Positions 1-9,120 of a DNA stretch of 64,000 bases are shown piece by piece. This DNA comes from Domibacillus iocasae. GTDB taxonomy: Bacteria > Bacillota > Bacilli > Bacillales > Domibacillaceae. Position 1 is the first letter of the stretch, and each line of letters begins with the position of its first letter. Where the stretch lies: the NCBI RefSeq assembly GCF_001750285.1, contig NZ_MAMP01000012.1, positions 1-64,000 on the forward strand. Reading direction: 5' to 3'. The position numbers and the translations under genes are program-made. The notes beneath the pieces were generated by a model. It saw only the letters and a program-made list of their open reading frames with translations. It searched no databases and was not told the DNA's origin.

Positions 1-56
1 TTTTATTGAAAAATCTTGACATCCTATTAGCTGGTTTAGTTGAAGAGTAATATAAG

Positions 57-95
57 AAAGGACCTCAAATGCACTGGATAATGAGGTCCTTTTTT
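57..95 (+). terminator. Rho-independent terminator
   Basis: An 11-bp stem (AAGGACCTCA pairing with TGAGGTCCTT) with a 14-nt loop is followed by a T run. It ends a gene lying upstream of the window. Confidence 0.85.
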
Positions 96-295
96 ATCTC
101 AAATAAATAATATCTTCCCAACTGTATATTTTATCTACTACACCAATCCTTTGAGCCGGAGCTGCAAGTTTTCCCTCCTATTTAAAAACTCTTAATGTTT
201 TGTATTTGAAGTCTCAACTGGTAATCTTGTTATATAGGGATACTAATTCGAAGTGAGTTAGTAGACACGATAGAAAAATTGGGGGAATAAAGATA

Positions 296-667
296 ATGGA
301 ATTCAAAATTAGTGAAAAGCAAATGACTTTTGAAAATGAACAGTATGTCACTCAGATGCTTGTTAATGGAAAGGGAGAAGGCCACGATAGAGGAGAACCA
401 AGACTTCGATGTGCAGTCGCAATTATCCTTCGTGTTAAAGAAACTCAAAACGAATTAAACCTTCGAGCAAATATTTACTGGGATACCAAATATCCAAAAA
501 CTCACCCTATCTTTACGGGTGGCAGCCTGGTTAATTTTATAAATGATCAAGGTCATAATTATGATGAGTTCAAAGAATACTGGGATAAGGTTAAACGATT
601 GGCATCCAACGTATTCACAGATGAGGAAATTCTTGAGTATCAAAAAAAGATGCTAGTAAAAGCTTAA
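296..667 (+). CDS. hypothetical protein, 123 aa
   Basis: The ATG is preceded by GGGGG about 10 nt upstream, and the frame closes just before a good terminator at 683-712, so this is a single-gene unit. The protein is soluble, without signal peptide or membrane segment. The middle is likely beta-rich (AVAIILRVKE, LNLRANIYWD) and the C-terminal third is helical and charged. I do not recognise the family and see no catalytic motif. Coding character and flanking signals make it a real gene; function unknown. Confidence 0.75.
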   Translation: MEFKISEKQMTFENEQYVTQMLVNGKGEGHDRGEPRLRCAVAIILRVKETQNELNLRANIYWDTKYPKTHPIFTGGSLVNFINDQGHNYDEFKEYWDKVKRLASNVFTDEEILEYQKKMLVKA

Positions 668-682
668 GTTACTGACTGAACA

Positions 683-712
683 GGTGCTATTTTAGAATAG
701 CACCCTTATTTT
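683..712 (+). terminator. Rho-independent terminator
   Basis: Perfect 8-bp stem GGTGCTAT/ATAGCACC with a 6-nt loop, then a T-rich tail. It lies 16 nt after the 296-667 stop codon. Confidence 0.9.
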
Positions 713-736
713 TGATTAATCCGATTCTTGTTGAAC

Positions 737-786
737 TAACAGTAAGTTATTCACAGATGTTTGCCTATGTGAATAACTTACTGTTA
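737..786. repeat. 19-bp perfect inverted repeat, 12-nt loop
   Basis: The arm TAACAGTAAGTTATTCACA (737-755) is exactly repeated in reverse complement at 768-786. No T run follows, so it is not a normal terminator. It ends 31 nt before the hydrolase start and could be a regulatory hairpin in that leader or a repeat-element trace. Confidence 0.8.
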
Positions 787-816
787 AAGCCATTTTAATT
801 TTATGGGGGAATCGGT

Positions 817-1599
817 GTGGGATACTATGTGACTGTAGAATTAGGCGTAAAATTATATGTGGAAGATATAAATCCCGAGGGCAGTAAGACGATAGTGTTT
901 TTACATGGTTGGCCATTAAACAATAAACAGTTTGAGTATCAGTTTGATGTTCTTCCCGCAATGGGATACCGCTGTATCGGAATTGACTGGAGAGGGTTCG
1001 GAAAGTCGGATAAACCAATGAGTGGCTACAATTATAACCGATTAGCAGATGATATTCGTACAGTAGTTGATGTACTTCAATTAGACAACTTCACTCTTGT
1101 AGGTCATTCTACAGGTGGAGCTATCGCTATTCGGTATATGTCCCGATATAATGGTTACGGAGTTTCCAAGCTTGTCCTTGCAGACGCCGCAGCTCCAATA
1201 GGCTTTACTAAAGAAACTGCTAATAACTTTCTTAAAGAAACCTTAAATGACCGCCCTAAAATGATGCAGGACGTAACAGATGGCTTTTTCTTTCAGTATA
1301 TAACTAAACCATTCTCGGATTGGTTTTTTCTATTGGGGTTACAAGCAGCAGGTTGGTCAACAGCAGCAATCATAATTACGCTAAGAGATGAGAAGCTTTA
1401 TGCGGATTTGCAAAAAATCCTTGTCTCGACCTTAATCGTCCACGGCGTTCATGACAAAGTTATTCCATTTGCACAAGCTCAGGAACTAAATCAAAAAATA
1501 AAAAATTCACAGCTTGTTCCGTTTCATTACAGCGGTCATGGTCCTTTCTGGGAAGAACGTGACAAGTTTAACCAACTATTGAGGCAATTTATTGGTTGA
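817..1599 (+). CDS. alpha/beta-fold hydrolase, 260 aa
   Basis: Start is GTG, chosen because GGGGGA lies 7 nt upstream. The protein is a standard single-domain serine hydrolase. It has the oxyanion-region HGWP (residues 30-33), the nucleophile elbow GHSTGG with Ser98, a probable acid Asp213 in HDKVIP, and the catalytic His241 in SGHGPF. It resembles the chloroperoxidase/esterase-like alpha/beta hydrolases common in Bacillus. There is no signal peptide, so it is cytoplasmic. Substrate is unknown. It is monocistronic, with an inverted repeat in its leader (737-786) and a weak terminator behind. Confidence 0.9.
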   Translation: MGYYVTVELGVKLYVEDINPEGSKTIVFLHGWPLNNKQFEYQFDVLPAMGYRCIGIDWRGFGKSDKPMSGYNYNRLADDIRTVVDVLQLDNFTLVGHSTGGAIAIRYMSRYNGYGVSKLVLADAAAPIGFTKETANNFLKETLNDRPKMMQDVTDGFFFQYITKPFSDWFFLLGLQAAGWSTAAIIITLRDEKLYADLQKILVSTLIVHGVHDKVIPFAQAQELNQKIKNSQLVPFHYSGHGPFWEERDKFNQLLRQFIG

Positions 1600-1656
1600 T
1601 AGTTTTCTTCAGCTAAAGGGGGCATTTAATGGAATAAAACATTATAAACAAAACAC

Positions 1657-1686
1657 TCAGAGATCTTTCACTCTGAAGGTTTTTTT
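1657..1686 (+). terminator. weak Rho-independent terminator
   Basis: 6-bp stem TCAGAG/CTCTGA with 8-nt loop, followed by AGGTTTTTTT. It closes the hydrolase gene. Confidence 0.6.
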
Positions 1687-2785
1687 ATGCCAATCGTAAT
1701 GTTATTTACATTGATAAATCGGTTGCTAAATCTGTTTCGATTTTGCTCTCTAAATGCGTTTTTGTACTTTAAAACCGAACTACGTGAAGTTTTGGGTTTT
1801 TACACAGAACAGGAAGGAACGTATCCAGGGTCTCAACCTACAGTCAACTCGCAATTCACCAGTTTAAGCATCATTGCACCCTTTTGGTATAAGCTTGATG
1901 ATAAACGTCCAGGCAGTCTTATAGTTTCCATTACAGCAGATCATAAGATAAAGGTTATTCAGAGTGCTCATAAAAAACACCTGAAGGTATATACGGTTGT
2001 ACATAACCTCTTTTATGAAACCGCGGAGAAGGGCAAGCAGGTAGCGATTAATGTACTCGAAAACGATAAGAACCGCAATGTTTTCATTCAGAACTTACGC
2101 AATGAAATGAATCAGTTTAAATATGACGGTATTAATATTGACATGGAAAATTTGTATTTGACTGACCGAGATTCCTCTAGTCTGCTGATAAAAAATTGTC
2201 TGATGCTGTGCATCGTGATGGAAAAGTAGTTATGGTTTCAGTCCCTGCAAACACAGATGATTCCCATGCTAATCCCGGGTCTCAGATGGGTTAATGATTA
2301 TGACATACGATGAACAAAACCCAAGAACAAAACCTGGGTCAACAGCATCTGTCAATTGGACAGAAGCAACGATCCGTTATGCACGGTGGTTTGATTACGA
2401 AAGCTTGGTCTATATTTTGAAACATGGCGTACCACCATCAAAAATTTTACTCGGTATCGCTGGGTATGGATGGGACTGGGTTACGAGAGCAGACAAAGTC
2501 TTGTATAACTCCTACGCACAGTTAATGGATCAGAGAACAAAATATAAAGCTAAAGTTATATGGGAATCCCGTTCGCAAACACCTCATTTCAGTTACGTTG
2601 ATCATAATCATCATAGCCACCAAGTTTGGTTTGAGAATAGCGATAGTCTGCGGTTTAAGTTAAACCTAGTAAAAAAATATAACTTTGGGGGAATCGGGAT
2701 TTGGCAGCTCGGCTTAGAAGACCCAAAGTTCTGGACCACTATACCCGAGGAAATAAAAGTAAAAAAGAGACTAATGGTTCTCTAA
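1687..2785 (+). pseudogene. broken GH18-family glycoside hydrolase
   Basis: Two pieces of one chitinase-fold (GH18) protein of the type found in spore cortex/germination hydrolases such as YaaH and YdhD. The first frame carries the beta-2 region and the GH18 signature DGINIDMEN, with DxxDxDxE intact. It is lost near 2190-2229. The following codons in another frame (KLSDAV, GKVVMVSVPANTDD) continue the family sequence to a stop at about 2293, where a stretch is deleted. The last frame (2294-2785) resumes at MIMTYDEQ and ends with GGIGIWQLG. The first ~35 residues do not look native, so the 5' end including any LysM or signal region is missing. Non-functional. Confidence 0.85.
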
Positions 2786-2928
2786 ATCCTGAACTTGTTT
2801 AATTGTGAAGATTTGTACTTAAAGTAACGGGGGCAAGAGTTTAAAAACCGGCTGCTGTTCTAGTGGGTCTTTTTTCTACCTCAACTAAAGAAGCAGAATA
2901 GCTCAATACGGAAACTGTATTAAAATCA

Positions 2929-3126
2929 TTAAATTAATCCCCCAATAAAAAATAGCATCATTATTAAATAATCTCCCGGTTCACAATAAAGCGTTAGGAT
3001 TTTCGCTTGAAAGGGCAAAAGTTTATTAATTCTTTCTACTTCTAAGAGTTCATAACCAAACTCTTTTAATGCTTGTTTCAATTTTCTCCCTGCAATTAAG
3101 TCTCGTAATTGTAGATTAGAAAACAT
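2929..3126 (-). CDS. small hypothetical protein, 65 aa
   Basis: An upstream in-frame TTG exists at 3132, but GGGAGG sits 7 nt before the ATG at 3126, which decides the start. The N-terminal 45 residues are charged and helical (LRDLIAGRKLKQALKEFGYELLEVER). The last ~15 are hydrophobic (YLIMMLFFIGGLI) and could be a short C-terminal membrane anchor. I recognise no family. It stands alone, divergent from the binding-protein gene at 3577. Confidence 0.6.
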   Translation of the reverse strand: MFSNLQLRDLIAGRKLKQALKEFGYELLEVERINKLLPFQAKILTLYCEPGDYLIMMLFFIGGLI

Positions 3127-3482
3127 ACACAATCCTCCCGACCTTTTTCCACTTGTTCTTATTTCATTATAGACTATTATTTTATAAAGACCCTGAAACC
3201 CTTTTAAGCTGTCGCTTTTCTTAATGGAATCGTTAAGTTTGTTTCGTTCAATTTGAAAAGCTGCACTTAAACTAATGGGGCGTTAGTTGAAAAAGTGAAC
3301 TATAAAACTCATTTCCGAAAGCAATATAAATGATATTGTGTTGCATTGGAAAGCGCCATAGCTTTCAGATACTTCCTTTAAATGTAAGTTTTTTTGCAGA
3401 ACTCTCCGCTTTGAGACGGTATTTATTTTTTTGCAAAAACAGTGTACATCATGCAGAATTTCGTCATTTGAATATTATTTAA
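3127..3482. other. intergenic region between divergent genes
   Basis: Apart from the ribosome binding site of the 2929-3126 gene and presumably its promoter, I see no coding sequence or structured element here. Confidence 0.5.
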
Positions 3483-3512
3483 TTGACATCGATTCTCATT
3501 ATCATTTATGAT
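3483..3512 (+). promoter_or_regulatory. sigma-A-type promoter overlapped by a Fur-like box
   Basis: TTGACA (3483-3488) and TATGAT (3507-3512) are separated by 18 nt. The spacer holds CGATTCTCATTATCA (3490-3504), which matches 12 of 14 defined positions of the Bacillus 7-1-7 Fur box TGATAATnATTATCA. Occupation would block the promoter, so the downstream binding protein is probably expressed under iron limitation. PerR and Zur boxes are similar and cannot be excluded. Confidence 0.7.
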
Positions 3513-3576
3513 GTTATTTGAGCAACAAATAAAGTGGAAATGAAAAAAAGGTCGATTTGACATTCCGAGGAGAGAA

Positions 3577-4578
3577 ATGAGCATGATAACCTTCACAAAG
3601 AAAAAGTTACTGGCTATAGCAGCAGCTGCTTTTATGTTAAGCGGCTGCAGTTCTAATGAAGAAGCATCTAATCAAGCAACTGCTGATCAAACACAAGAAA
3701 CTGTCAGAATTGGGTATCCGAATATTTTATCGGTGGCACCAGCCATTATTGCAGAAAAGCAGAAATTGATGGAAGAGCAAGGGATTAAAGCTGAGTTTTA
3801 TCAATTTGCAAACGGGCCTGATCTTAACAAAGCGTTGTCTTCTGGGAAATTAGATATCGCTTATACAGGCATACCAGTTGTTGTGAATTGGGCGTCAAAA
3901 GGGGCGGATATTTCGGTCATTGCTAAAGTAGGCGACGGGGAATTTGGACTAATCGCAAAAGAGGATTCGTCCATTACACAACCCTCTGATCTAGAGAGTA
4001 AAAAAATTGGGTTTTTGGGAAGAGGGACCGGATCGGATATTCTTTTACGAGGCTTTTTGCTGCCGGAGGCGCAGTTGGATGAAACATCGGTAAGTTTGGT
4101 AGAAATGAAAATGCCGAACATGGAATCAGCAATTACGAAAGGAACAATTGATGCGGCTCTTTTAGGAGAACCTTTCGTGACATTTGCTGAACTGCGGGGA
4201 TTAAAGGTTGTTCGAAAAATTCCGGACCCTGCTGTCGTTGTTGTCGCTCATAATGAATTTGTCAAGGAACACGGAGATGCAGTGGAGAAATTTATGCAGG
4301 GGCACCAGGCATCCATTGATTATATTAATGAAAAACCGACAGAAGCGGCTGTTGTCCTGGCCGAAGCATTTAAGGTTCCCGAGATTGAAGCGGACGGAAA
4401 AACATGGACACCTGCAGAAGTGATGGAACAAGCGCTGGCAAAACAAAAGTATGAAGCTGGGTTTTCCGATGATGATTTTTCATTCTATCAACAACTTGCG
4501 GATGCCAATTATCAGTTGAAACTCATTGATAAACCGTTTGAAATTAAATCGGTGTTTAATTTGAAATGGATGAAATAA
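3577..4578 (+). CDS. ABC transporter substrate-binding lipoprotein, SsuA/NMT1-THI5 type
   Basis: A 333-aa binding protein with a lipoprotein signal (KKKLLAIAAAAFMLSGC, lipidated Cys near residue 24) and an Asn/Gln-rich linker. It then has the two-lobed fold of the sulfonate/nitrate/taurine and thiamine-precursor binding proteins (RIGYPNILSVAPAIIA, then NKALSSGKLDIAYTGIP, then TKGTIDAALLGEPF). GAGGAGAG precedes the ATG. It would sit on the outer face of the membrane and pass ligand to an ABC permease. No permease or ATPase gene lies beside it, so it is an orphan that must use a transporter encoded elsewhere. A Fur-like box over its promoter suggests iron-dependent control, unusual for a sulfonate-type protein. 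Ligand unknown. Confidence 0.88.
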   Translation: MSMITFTKKKLLAIAAAAFMLSGCSSNEEASNQATADQTQETVRIGYPNILSVAPAIIAEKQKLMEEQGIKAEFYQFANGPDLNKALSSGKLDIAYTGIPVVVNWASKGADISVIAKVGDGEFGLIAKEDSSITQPSDLESKKIGFLGRGTGSDILLRGFLLPEAQLDETSVSLVEMKMPNMESAITKGTIDAALLGEPFVTFAELRGLKVVRKIPDPAVVVVAHNEFVKEHGDAVEKFMQGHQASIDYINEKPTEAAVVLAEAFKVPEIEADGKTWTPAEVMEQALAKQKYEAGFSDDDFSFYQQLADANYQLKLIDKPFEIKSVFNLKWMK

Positions 4579-4592
4579 GAGAAAGGAAATCA

Positions 4593-4643
4593 GGGGCTGT
4601 CCCGAAAGTCGGTGAAAACGGACGAGGGACAGCCCTCTTTTTT
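4593..4643 (+). terminator. Rho-independent terminator
   Basis: 10-bp arms GGGCTGTCCC and GGGACAGCCC with a 22-nt loop, followed by TCTTTTTT. It ends the binding-protein gene. Confidence 0.85.
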
Positions 4644-4740
4644 ATGGAGGCGGGATGTTGACTCCCGATGGCAGGATGAACGCAAATGATGACGGGAATC
4701 GATTGAATGACGGCGAAACACCGACTAAAATATAGAAGAA

Positions 4741-4777
4741 AAATGTTTCATTCAACTCAGAATGAAACATTTTTTGT
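4741..4777 (+). terminator. Rho-independent terminator, no obvious gene before it
   Basis: Perfect 13-bp stem AAATGTTTCATTC/GAATGAAACATTT, 6-nt loop, T-rich tail. The ~95 bases between it and the previous terminator hold no recognisable gene, so its own transcript is unclear. Confidence 0.85.
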
Positions 4778-4899
4778 TTGTACACTTCACTTTACATAAT
4801 AGTCGTACATGGGTTAATACCCCTATTCATTGAAATGGTGATCGTCCTTTTGGTCATTACGTGTTTCTTTTTAAATACAGTGAAGCAAAGAAAAACATT

Positions 4900-4929
4900 A
4901 ATACAAAAGGGTGGGACGCGTTTACCCAT
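4900..4929 (+). repeat. 30-nt motif, copy 1 (copy 2 at 6945-6974)
   Basis: This 30-mer, with core CAAAAGGG and then GACGCGTTTA, matches 6945-6974 at 24 of 30 positions. Both copies lie in AT-rich leaders a few hundred bases before signalling genes (the riboswitch/DGC unit and the chemoreceptor). Unknown role; the rest of 4778-5128 shows no gene. Confidence 0.5.
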
Positions 4930-5128
4930 CTAATAGCGTACAAAAACAGGGTGAAATTGAGGGGTTATATTATTGAATACTTACCACCCATAGATTTAGT
5001 GCAGGAAACAACAGAATGAATTTTAAAAAATATAAAAACCGACTTTAAAACGGATTTTTTTACCCGCATGACTTATTTCGACAAAATTTCATGTGATCAT
5101 GTAGTACAATTTTAGATATATTGAAATC

Positions 5129-5210
5129 GAGATAATGGCCAACTAGTCGAAAGACTAGGACGCAAAGATGCAAATCTAAGGTCAAGCGACTAGGATGGCT
5201 GAGTTACCTC
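5129..5210 (+). ncRNA. c-di-GMP-I (GEMM) riboswitch aptamer
   Basis: The fold can be drawn by hand. A hairpin with a CGAAAG tetraloop (ACTAGTCGAAAGACTAG) is followed by GGACGCAAAG, CTAAGG, a second stem, then GATGGCTGAGTTACC closing P1 with GAGATAATGG. The three ligand contacts known for this class (G of GGC, A of CAAA, C of TTACC) are present. The 3' side of P1, ACCTC, could otherwise pair with the GGGGGG ribosome binding site 8 nt later, so ligand binding may free the site and act as an ON switch (inference). It lies 18 nt before the small sinI-like gene. Confidence 0.85.
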
Positions 5211-5228
5211 AGAAAATGGGGGGATTCG

Positions 5229-5402
5229 ATGCTGGATCGAATCAAGGTTGAATTTGATAAATTAGATAAGGAATGGCTTGAACCGATTCAAATTGCACGT
5301 GACATGAATATTCCGATTGAGGACACTAGAGCATTTTTATCCTCTGGTAGAATCCCATTAGAAGGAAGCAATTTGGTAGAAAAGATTATTTGGTTGATCT
5401 AA
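5229..5402 (+). CDS. SinI-family anti-repressor, 57 aa
   Basis: A short gene behind a GGGGGGA ribosome binding site and immediately after the c-di-GMP aptamer. Residues 9-37 (FDKLDKEWLEPIQIARDMN and IPIEDTRAFL) fit the SinI/SinR dimerisation helices. The B. subtilis SinI pattern is LDxEWxxLxxxAxxxxIxxxxIRxxL. SinI binds the repressor SinR and relieves repression of matrix operons. No DNA-binding HTH is present, so this is an anti-repressor, not a SinR. The tail (SGRIPLEGSNLVEKIIWLI) differs from SinI. The diguanylate cyclase gene starts 43 nt downstream, probably in the same transcript. Family call good; actual SinR partner not in the window. Confidence 0.8.
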   Translation: MLDRIKVEFDKLDKEWLEPIQIARDMNIPIEDTRAFLSSGRIPLEGSNLVEKIIWLI

Positions 5403-5445
5403 CCTTTCAATTTTCTGAAAATAGGGAAGGGAAATACAATTCGAT

Positions 5446-6807
5446 ATGAAAAGAAACAAAATAAAACTAATTTTGGTATTCTCTATTTTTCTGTTATTGT
5501 TTTTTACAAGTTTAAATATCTTTGCATCTTACATAAAGATAAAAAAGACTGTTGAAAAGTCAATCGCACACCAAGGTCTTCAAACAGCAGAGTCAATAGC
5601 TGCTTCAATGGATATTGAAGGTTATAAGCAATTTCTTCTTAACCCTTCGAAAAATCAAGGTTATTGGGAAATTAACAAAGTTTTAAATGATACACGGGAA
5701 AAAACAGGTGCTTTACATGTATATACACTCGCTATTGATAATCCTAAAGTATCAACAGTCATGATTCCAGGGATGCCCAAAGAGATAGCGGAGGAGTTTC
5801 CGATAGGGCTAGTCTGTACAGTTCCAGAAAAGCAAGTTAAAAGAGCATATGAAGGAAAGACCTATATTACAGAAATTATCAATGACCCTAATTATGGAAA
5901 TTACATATCAGTTGGAGCACCTATCAAAGATGATGAAGGAAAAATTATCGGATATCTAGGAATGGACGTTGATAAGGATACACTTAATACTATTGGTGAA
6001 AAAGTATTGGGGAATAGCAATTCAATTATTGAATTAGTAAAATACATAAGTATAACAACTATCCCATTTATCATTTTGGTTTCCATAGTAGCCTATATCG
6101 TGTTACAAAAACTTATAAAGCCTATAAGGGATTTATCCACGTATGCACAGCTAATTACAGAAAAGAAAGCGGTCCCACCTCCGCATATTCCAGATTGGTA
6201 TTTTGAGTTAAAAGAGTTGAGAAATACTATTTTAACAGCTGTTGATTTTTATGAGAAAAAAGCTAATTATGCTGAGAATGAATCAAACATTGACCCGTTA
6301 ACTGGCTGCAATAATCGTCGTTCTTTAGAAAAAACAATTAATGATTTAGATATGTACTCTACTATTTTGTTTGACATTGACCATTTTAAAAATGTGAATG
6401 ATAAATACGGACATATAGTAGGGGACGAAGTATTAAAATATTTGACCAAATTAGTTAAAAAAGAAACGAGGAAGAGTGATTTGCTTTTCCGTTTAGGTGG
6501 AGAAGAGTTTTTGATTATTCTCCCAGAAACCGATATTGAAATTACACAAATAATTGCAGAAAGAATAAGAAAAACGACGGAAACAACTATTAGCCCTACA
6601 GGAAAGCCAATTACAGTTTCAATTGGAATTGGAAACATGCCGAAAATGGCAAATCATTTTTCAGAGCTATTAAACATTACTGACCAAGCATTATATAAAG
6701 CGAAACAAGAGGGAAGAAATAAAATAGTCATTGCAACTACGTTAAACAATAATAATGAGAAATTTAATGGGTTTATTTCTATTGAATCAAAGAGCAAAGC
6801 TAATTGA
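5446..6807 (+). CDS. membrane diguanylate cyclase with extracytoplasmic sensor
   Basis: 453 aa. TM1 at about 7-29, an extracytoplasmic Cache-like sensor at about 30-200 (ending SVGAPIKDDEGKIIGYLGMDVD), TM2 at about 205-226, a short linker, then GGDEF from about 281 (DPLTGCNNRRSL). The active-site motif is GGEEF near residue 350, a functional variant. RKSD sits five residues before it and forms the product-inhibition I-site, so it should make c-di-GMP from two GTP and be feedback limited. The ATG follows AGGGAAGGG at a long spacing. It lies in a probable operon with the riboswitch-controlled sinI-like gene, so its own product may regulate its transcript. Sensor ligand unknown. Confidence 0.92.
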   Translation: MKRNKIKLILVFSIFLLLFFTSLNIFASYIKIKKTVEKSIAHQGLQTAESIAASMDIEGYKQFLLNPSKNQGYWEINKVLNDTREKTGALHVYTLAIDNPKVSTVMIPGMPKEIAEEFPIGLVCTVPEKQVKRAYEGKTYITEIINDPNYGNYISVGAPIKDDEGKIIGYLGMDVDKDTLNTIGEKVLGNSNSIIELVKYISITTIPFIILVSIVAYIVLQKLIKPIRDLSTYAQLITEKKAVPPPHIPDWYFELKELRNTILTAVDFYEKKANYAENESNIDPLTGCNNRRSLEKTINDLDMYSTILFDIDHFKNVNDKYGHIVGDEVLKYLTKLVKKETRKSDLLFRLGGEEFLIILPETDIEITQIIAERIRKTTETTISPTGKPITVSIGIGNMPKMANHFSELLNITDQALYKAKQEGRNKIVIATTLNNNNEKFNGFISIESKSKAN

Positions 6808-6818
6808 ATCAGATAAAC

Positions 6819-6849
6819 AAAAAAACCGCAATAAAAATCGGTTTTTTTC
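6819..6849 (+). terminator. Rho-independent terminator
   Basis: AAAAAACCG/CGGTTTTTT stem with 10-nt loop and T run. It ends the riboswitch-sinI-like-DGC unit. Confidence 0.88.
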
Positions 6850-6944
6850 TTTGGTTAAAAATTAATAACAAAATTTAATACGCCCTTTTTATAGCAGTTA
6901 TTTAAGTTATTCTATAAACCAATGTTTGAGATGATCGGATCCGT

Positions 6945-6974
6945 AATGCAAAAGGGCGCGACGTGTTTATTCAT
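6945..6974 (+). repeat. 30-nt motif, copy 2
   Basis: See 4900-4929; 24 of 30 positions identical (CAAAAGGG, GACG, GTTTA, CAT shared). Here it precedes the chemoreceptor gene by 149 nt. Confidence 0.5.
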
Positions 6975-7123
6975 ATGGTGCAATACAAATGCAAGTTAAT
7001 AAAATAAATATAAAATCGTATGAGTTAAAAAATAACAATATTTTATTTTATTATAGTATTCATTATTGGAGATGAATTGCCGATGTAAAGGTTATGTAAA
7101 CTAATTGGTGGGGAGTTTTGTGA

Positions 7124-8809
7124 ATGAATTTTACAATCGGAAAAAAGTTGATGAGTGGATTTCTAAGTATTGCCATTCTTCTTGGTATTATTAGTTTTAT
7201 ATCTTATTACAACATTCAAAAAGTGGACGATTCCTACTCGGACTTAACTGAGCGTCGAGCGGCAATTTTGTCAAACGCAAAAGACATACAAATCTATGCT
7301 TCAAGAGAAATTTCAAACGTACGAGGACTTTTATTAGAGGAAGAGGGTGCTGCAGATGCTTTATCAGAATCTACAGCCGGAATAAATGAAAAAATTAAAA
7401 GCACAACCAATATAGTTCAACTTCAAGAAGTCAAGGATTTACTGAAAGAGCTTTCTATATTGAATGAGGAATTTAAAAGTAAGTCGGAGCAATTTGTCAC
7501 TTTGGTGGAGACCAATAAAGGAGAAGCTCAAAAGTTCGCTGGCGAAGAAGTTATCCCACTGGCAAGAGAAATAAGAGATACAGCGGATAAAGTAGCGGAT
7601 TTACAAGCAAAAGCTATGGAGGAAGGCAGCAAAGCAAATACCAATATGGTTCATTCAGTTAAAACAATGGTGCTGATCTTGAGTATAGCCGCTTTTATCT
7701 TGGCTATTATAATAGGTACGATGATTACCCGAATGATTACCAAACCTATTTTATCTCTCGCAAAAGGAGCAGAAAGTATCGCATCGGGTGATCTGACTCA
7801 AGATGACATTCAAGTGAAATATCGAGATGAAATTGGAAATCTGGCAGAGTCCTTTAATCAAATGAAAATGAACCTTCGAGAGTTGATTCATCAAGTTGGC
7901 TCAAATGCCGAGCAGGTAGCAGCAACCTCGGAAGAATTATCTGCGAGTGCTGAACAGACGAGTAAAGCGACGGAACAAATTTCAATGGCTATCCAAGAAG
8001 TGGCATCAGGTTCAGAAAAACAAGTTTCCAGTACCGGAGAGTCTGCCCAAGCGGTCGATGAAATCTCAAGAGGAATGAATCAAGCCGCATCTTCTATTCA
8101 ATCTGTTGCAGATTTAACGGCTTCTACAAACGAGAAAGCAAGCATTGGTAATACAATCGTTGCCCAAACTGTTGAACAGATGAACCTTGTACAAGATTCT
8201 ACAACTGAATCTTCAGAGGTTGTAAACGCTCTTGGGCAAAAATCAAAGGAAATTGGTCAAATTGTGGAATTGATTACACAGGTTGCAAATCAAACGAACC
8301 TATTAGCGTTAAATGCTGCCATAGAAGCTGCTCGAGCAGGTGAACAAGGGAAAGGTTTTGCAGTCGTTGCTGATGAGGTTCGGAAGTTAGCAGAACAATC
8401 GGCTGACGCAGCAGGTCAAATTCGTGATCTGATACAGGAGATACAATCAGAAGCAGAAAAGGCTGTCCAATCGATGAATAACGGTGCAGACGTTGTTCAA
8501 GAGGGGATTAAAATGGTGGATCAAACGGGAGAAGCCTTCCGAGACATTGTGCAGTCAATTGAGCAGATAGCTGTTGAATCTCAAGAGGTTTCTGCTATTG
8601 TAGAACAAGTAAGTTCAAGTTCGCAAAGTATGGTAGGAATGATGAAAGATATCAGTCATATTGTAGAACAATCCGCAGGGAATATACAAAATGTGGCTGC
8701 TTCAGCCGAAGAACAAAATGCTGCAATGGAAGAAGTTTCATCTTCAGCGGTAGTTTTAAGTGAAATGGCTCAAGATTTACAACAAGTAATAAGTAGATTC
8801 AAAGCTTAA
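7124..8809 (+). CDS. methyl-accepting chemotaxis protein
   Basis: 561 aa. TM1 at about 8-28, an extracytoplasmic four-helix-bundle type sensor (about 30-180), TM2 at about 183-204, HAMP (about 205-257), then a long coiled-coil signalling domain. The conserved hairpin tip ([18 protein letters not shown], about residue 389, then [16 protein letters not shown]) contacts CheA and CheW. The C-terminus lacks an NWETF-type CheR tether. Start ATG follows GGTGGGGAG. It transmits ligand or redox signals to the flagellar motor. Gene stands alone between terminators. Confidence 0.95.
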   Translation: MNFTIGKKLMSGFLSIAILLGIISFISYYNIQKVDDSYSDLTERRAAILSNAKDIQIYASREISNVRGLLLEEEGAADALSESTAGINEKIKSTTNIVQLQEVKDLLKELSILNEEFKSKSEQFVTLVETNKGEAQKFAGEEVIPLAREIRDTADKVADLQAKAMEEGSKANTNMVHSVKTMVLILSIAAFILAIIIGTMITRMITKPILSLAKGAESIASGDLTQDDIQVKYRDEIGNLAESFNQMKMNLRELIHQVGSNAEQVAATSEELSASAEQTSKATEQISMAIQEVASGSEKQVSSTGESAQAVDEISRGMNQAASSIQSVADLTASTNEKASIGNTIVAQTVEQMNLVQDSTTESSEVVNALGQKSKEIGQIVELITQVANQTNLLALNAAIEAARAGEQGKGFAVVADEVRKLAEQSADAAGQIRDLIQEIQSEAEKAVQSMNNGADVVQEGIKMVDQTGEAFRDIVQSIEQIAVESQEVSAIVEQVSSSSQSMVGMMKDISHIVEQSAGNIQNVAASAEEQNAAMEEVSSSAVVLSEMAQDLQQVISRFKA

Positions 8810-8821
8810 TAAAAAAGGTAT

Positions 8822-8852
8822 CCTCATTGGTTTAATGCCAGTGAGGTTTTTT
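8822..8852 (+). terminator. Rho-independent terminator
   Basis: 9-bp stem CCTCATTGG/CCAGTGAGG (one G-U pair), 7-nt loop, T6. Confidence 0.9.
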
Positions 8853-9120
8853 GAATATGAGAAGTGGAAAATAAAAGATGTTCCAAATTTAAGCATATAG
8901 TTCAAGGGTAAGGGCTGGCATATTAGGTCGATACCAAAATGTATCCTTCTGCTGCGAGAGATATGTATTGATACCTAGATGTTAAATTCCGGAAAATAAA
9001 ACAAATGAGATGAATGTAATGCAATTCGACAAGTTTCGAAAAAATAAACCTTTTTACTTACGAAAGGAAATGTATTATATTAAAGGTAATTGTTGTTCAT
9101 ATTCTTTCTGGAATATACAA

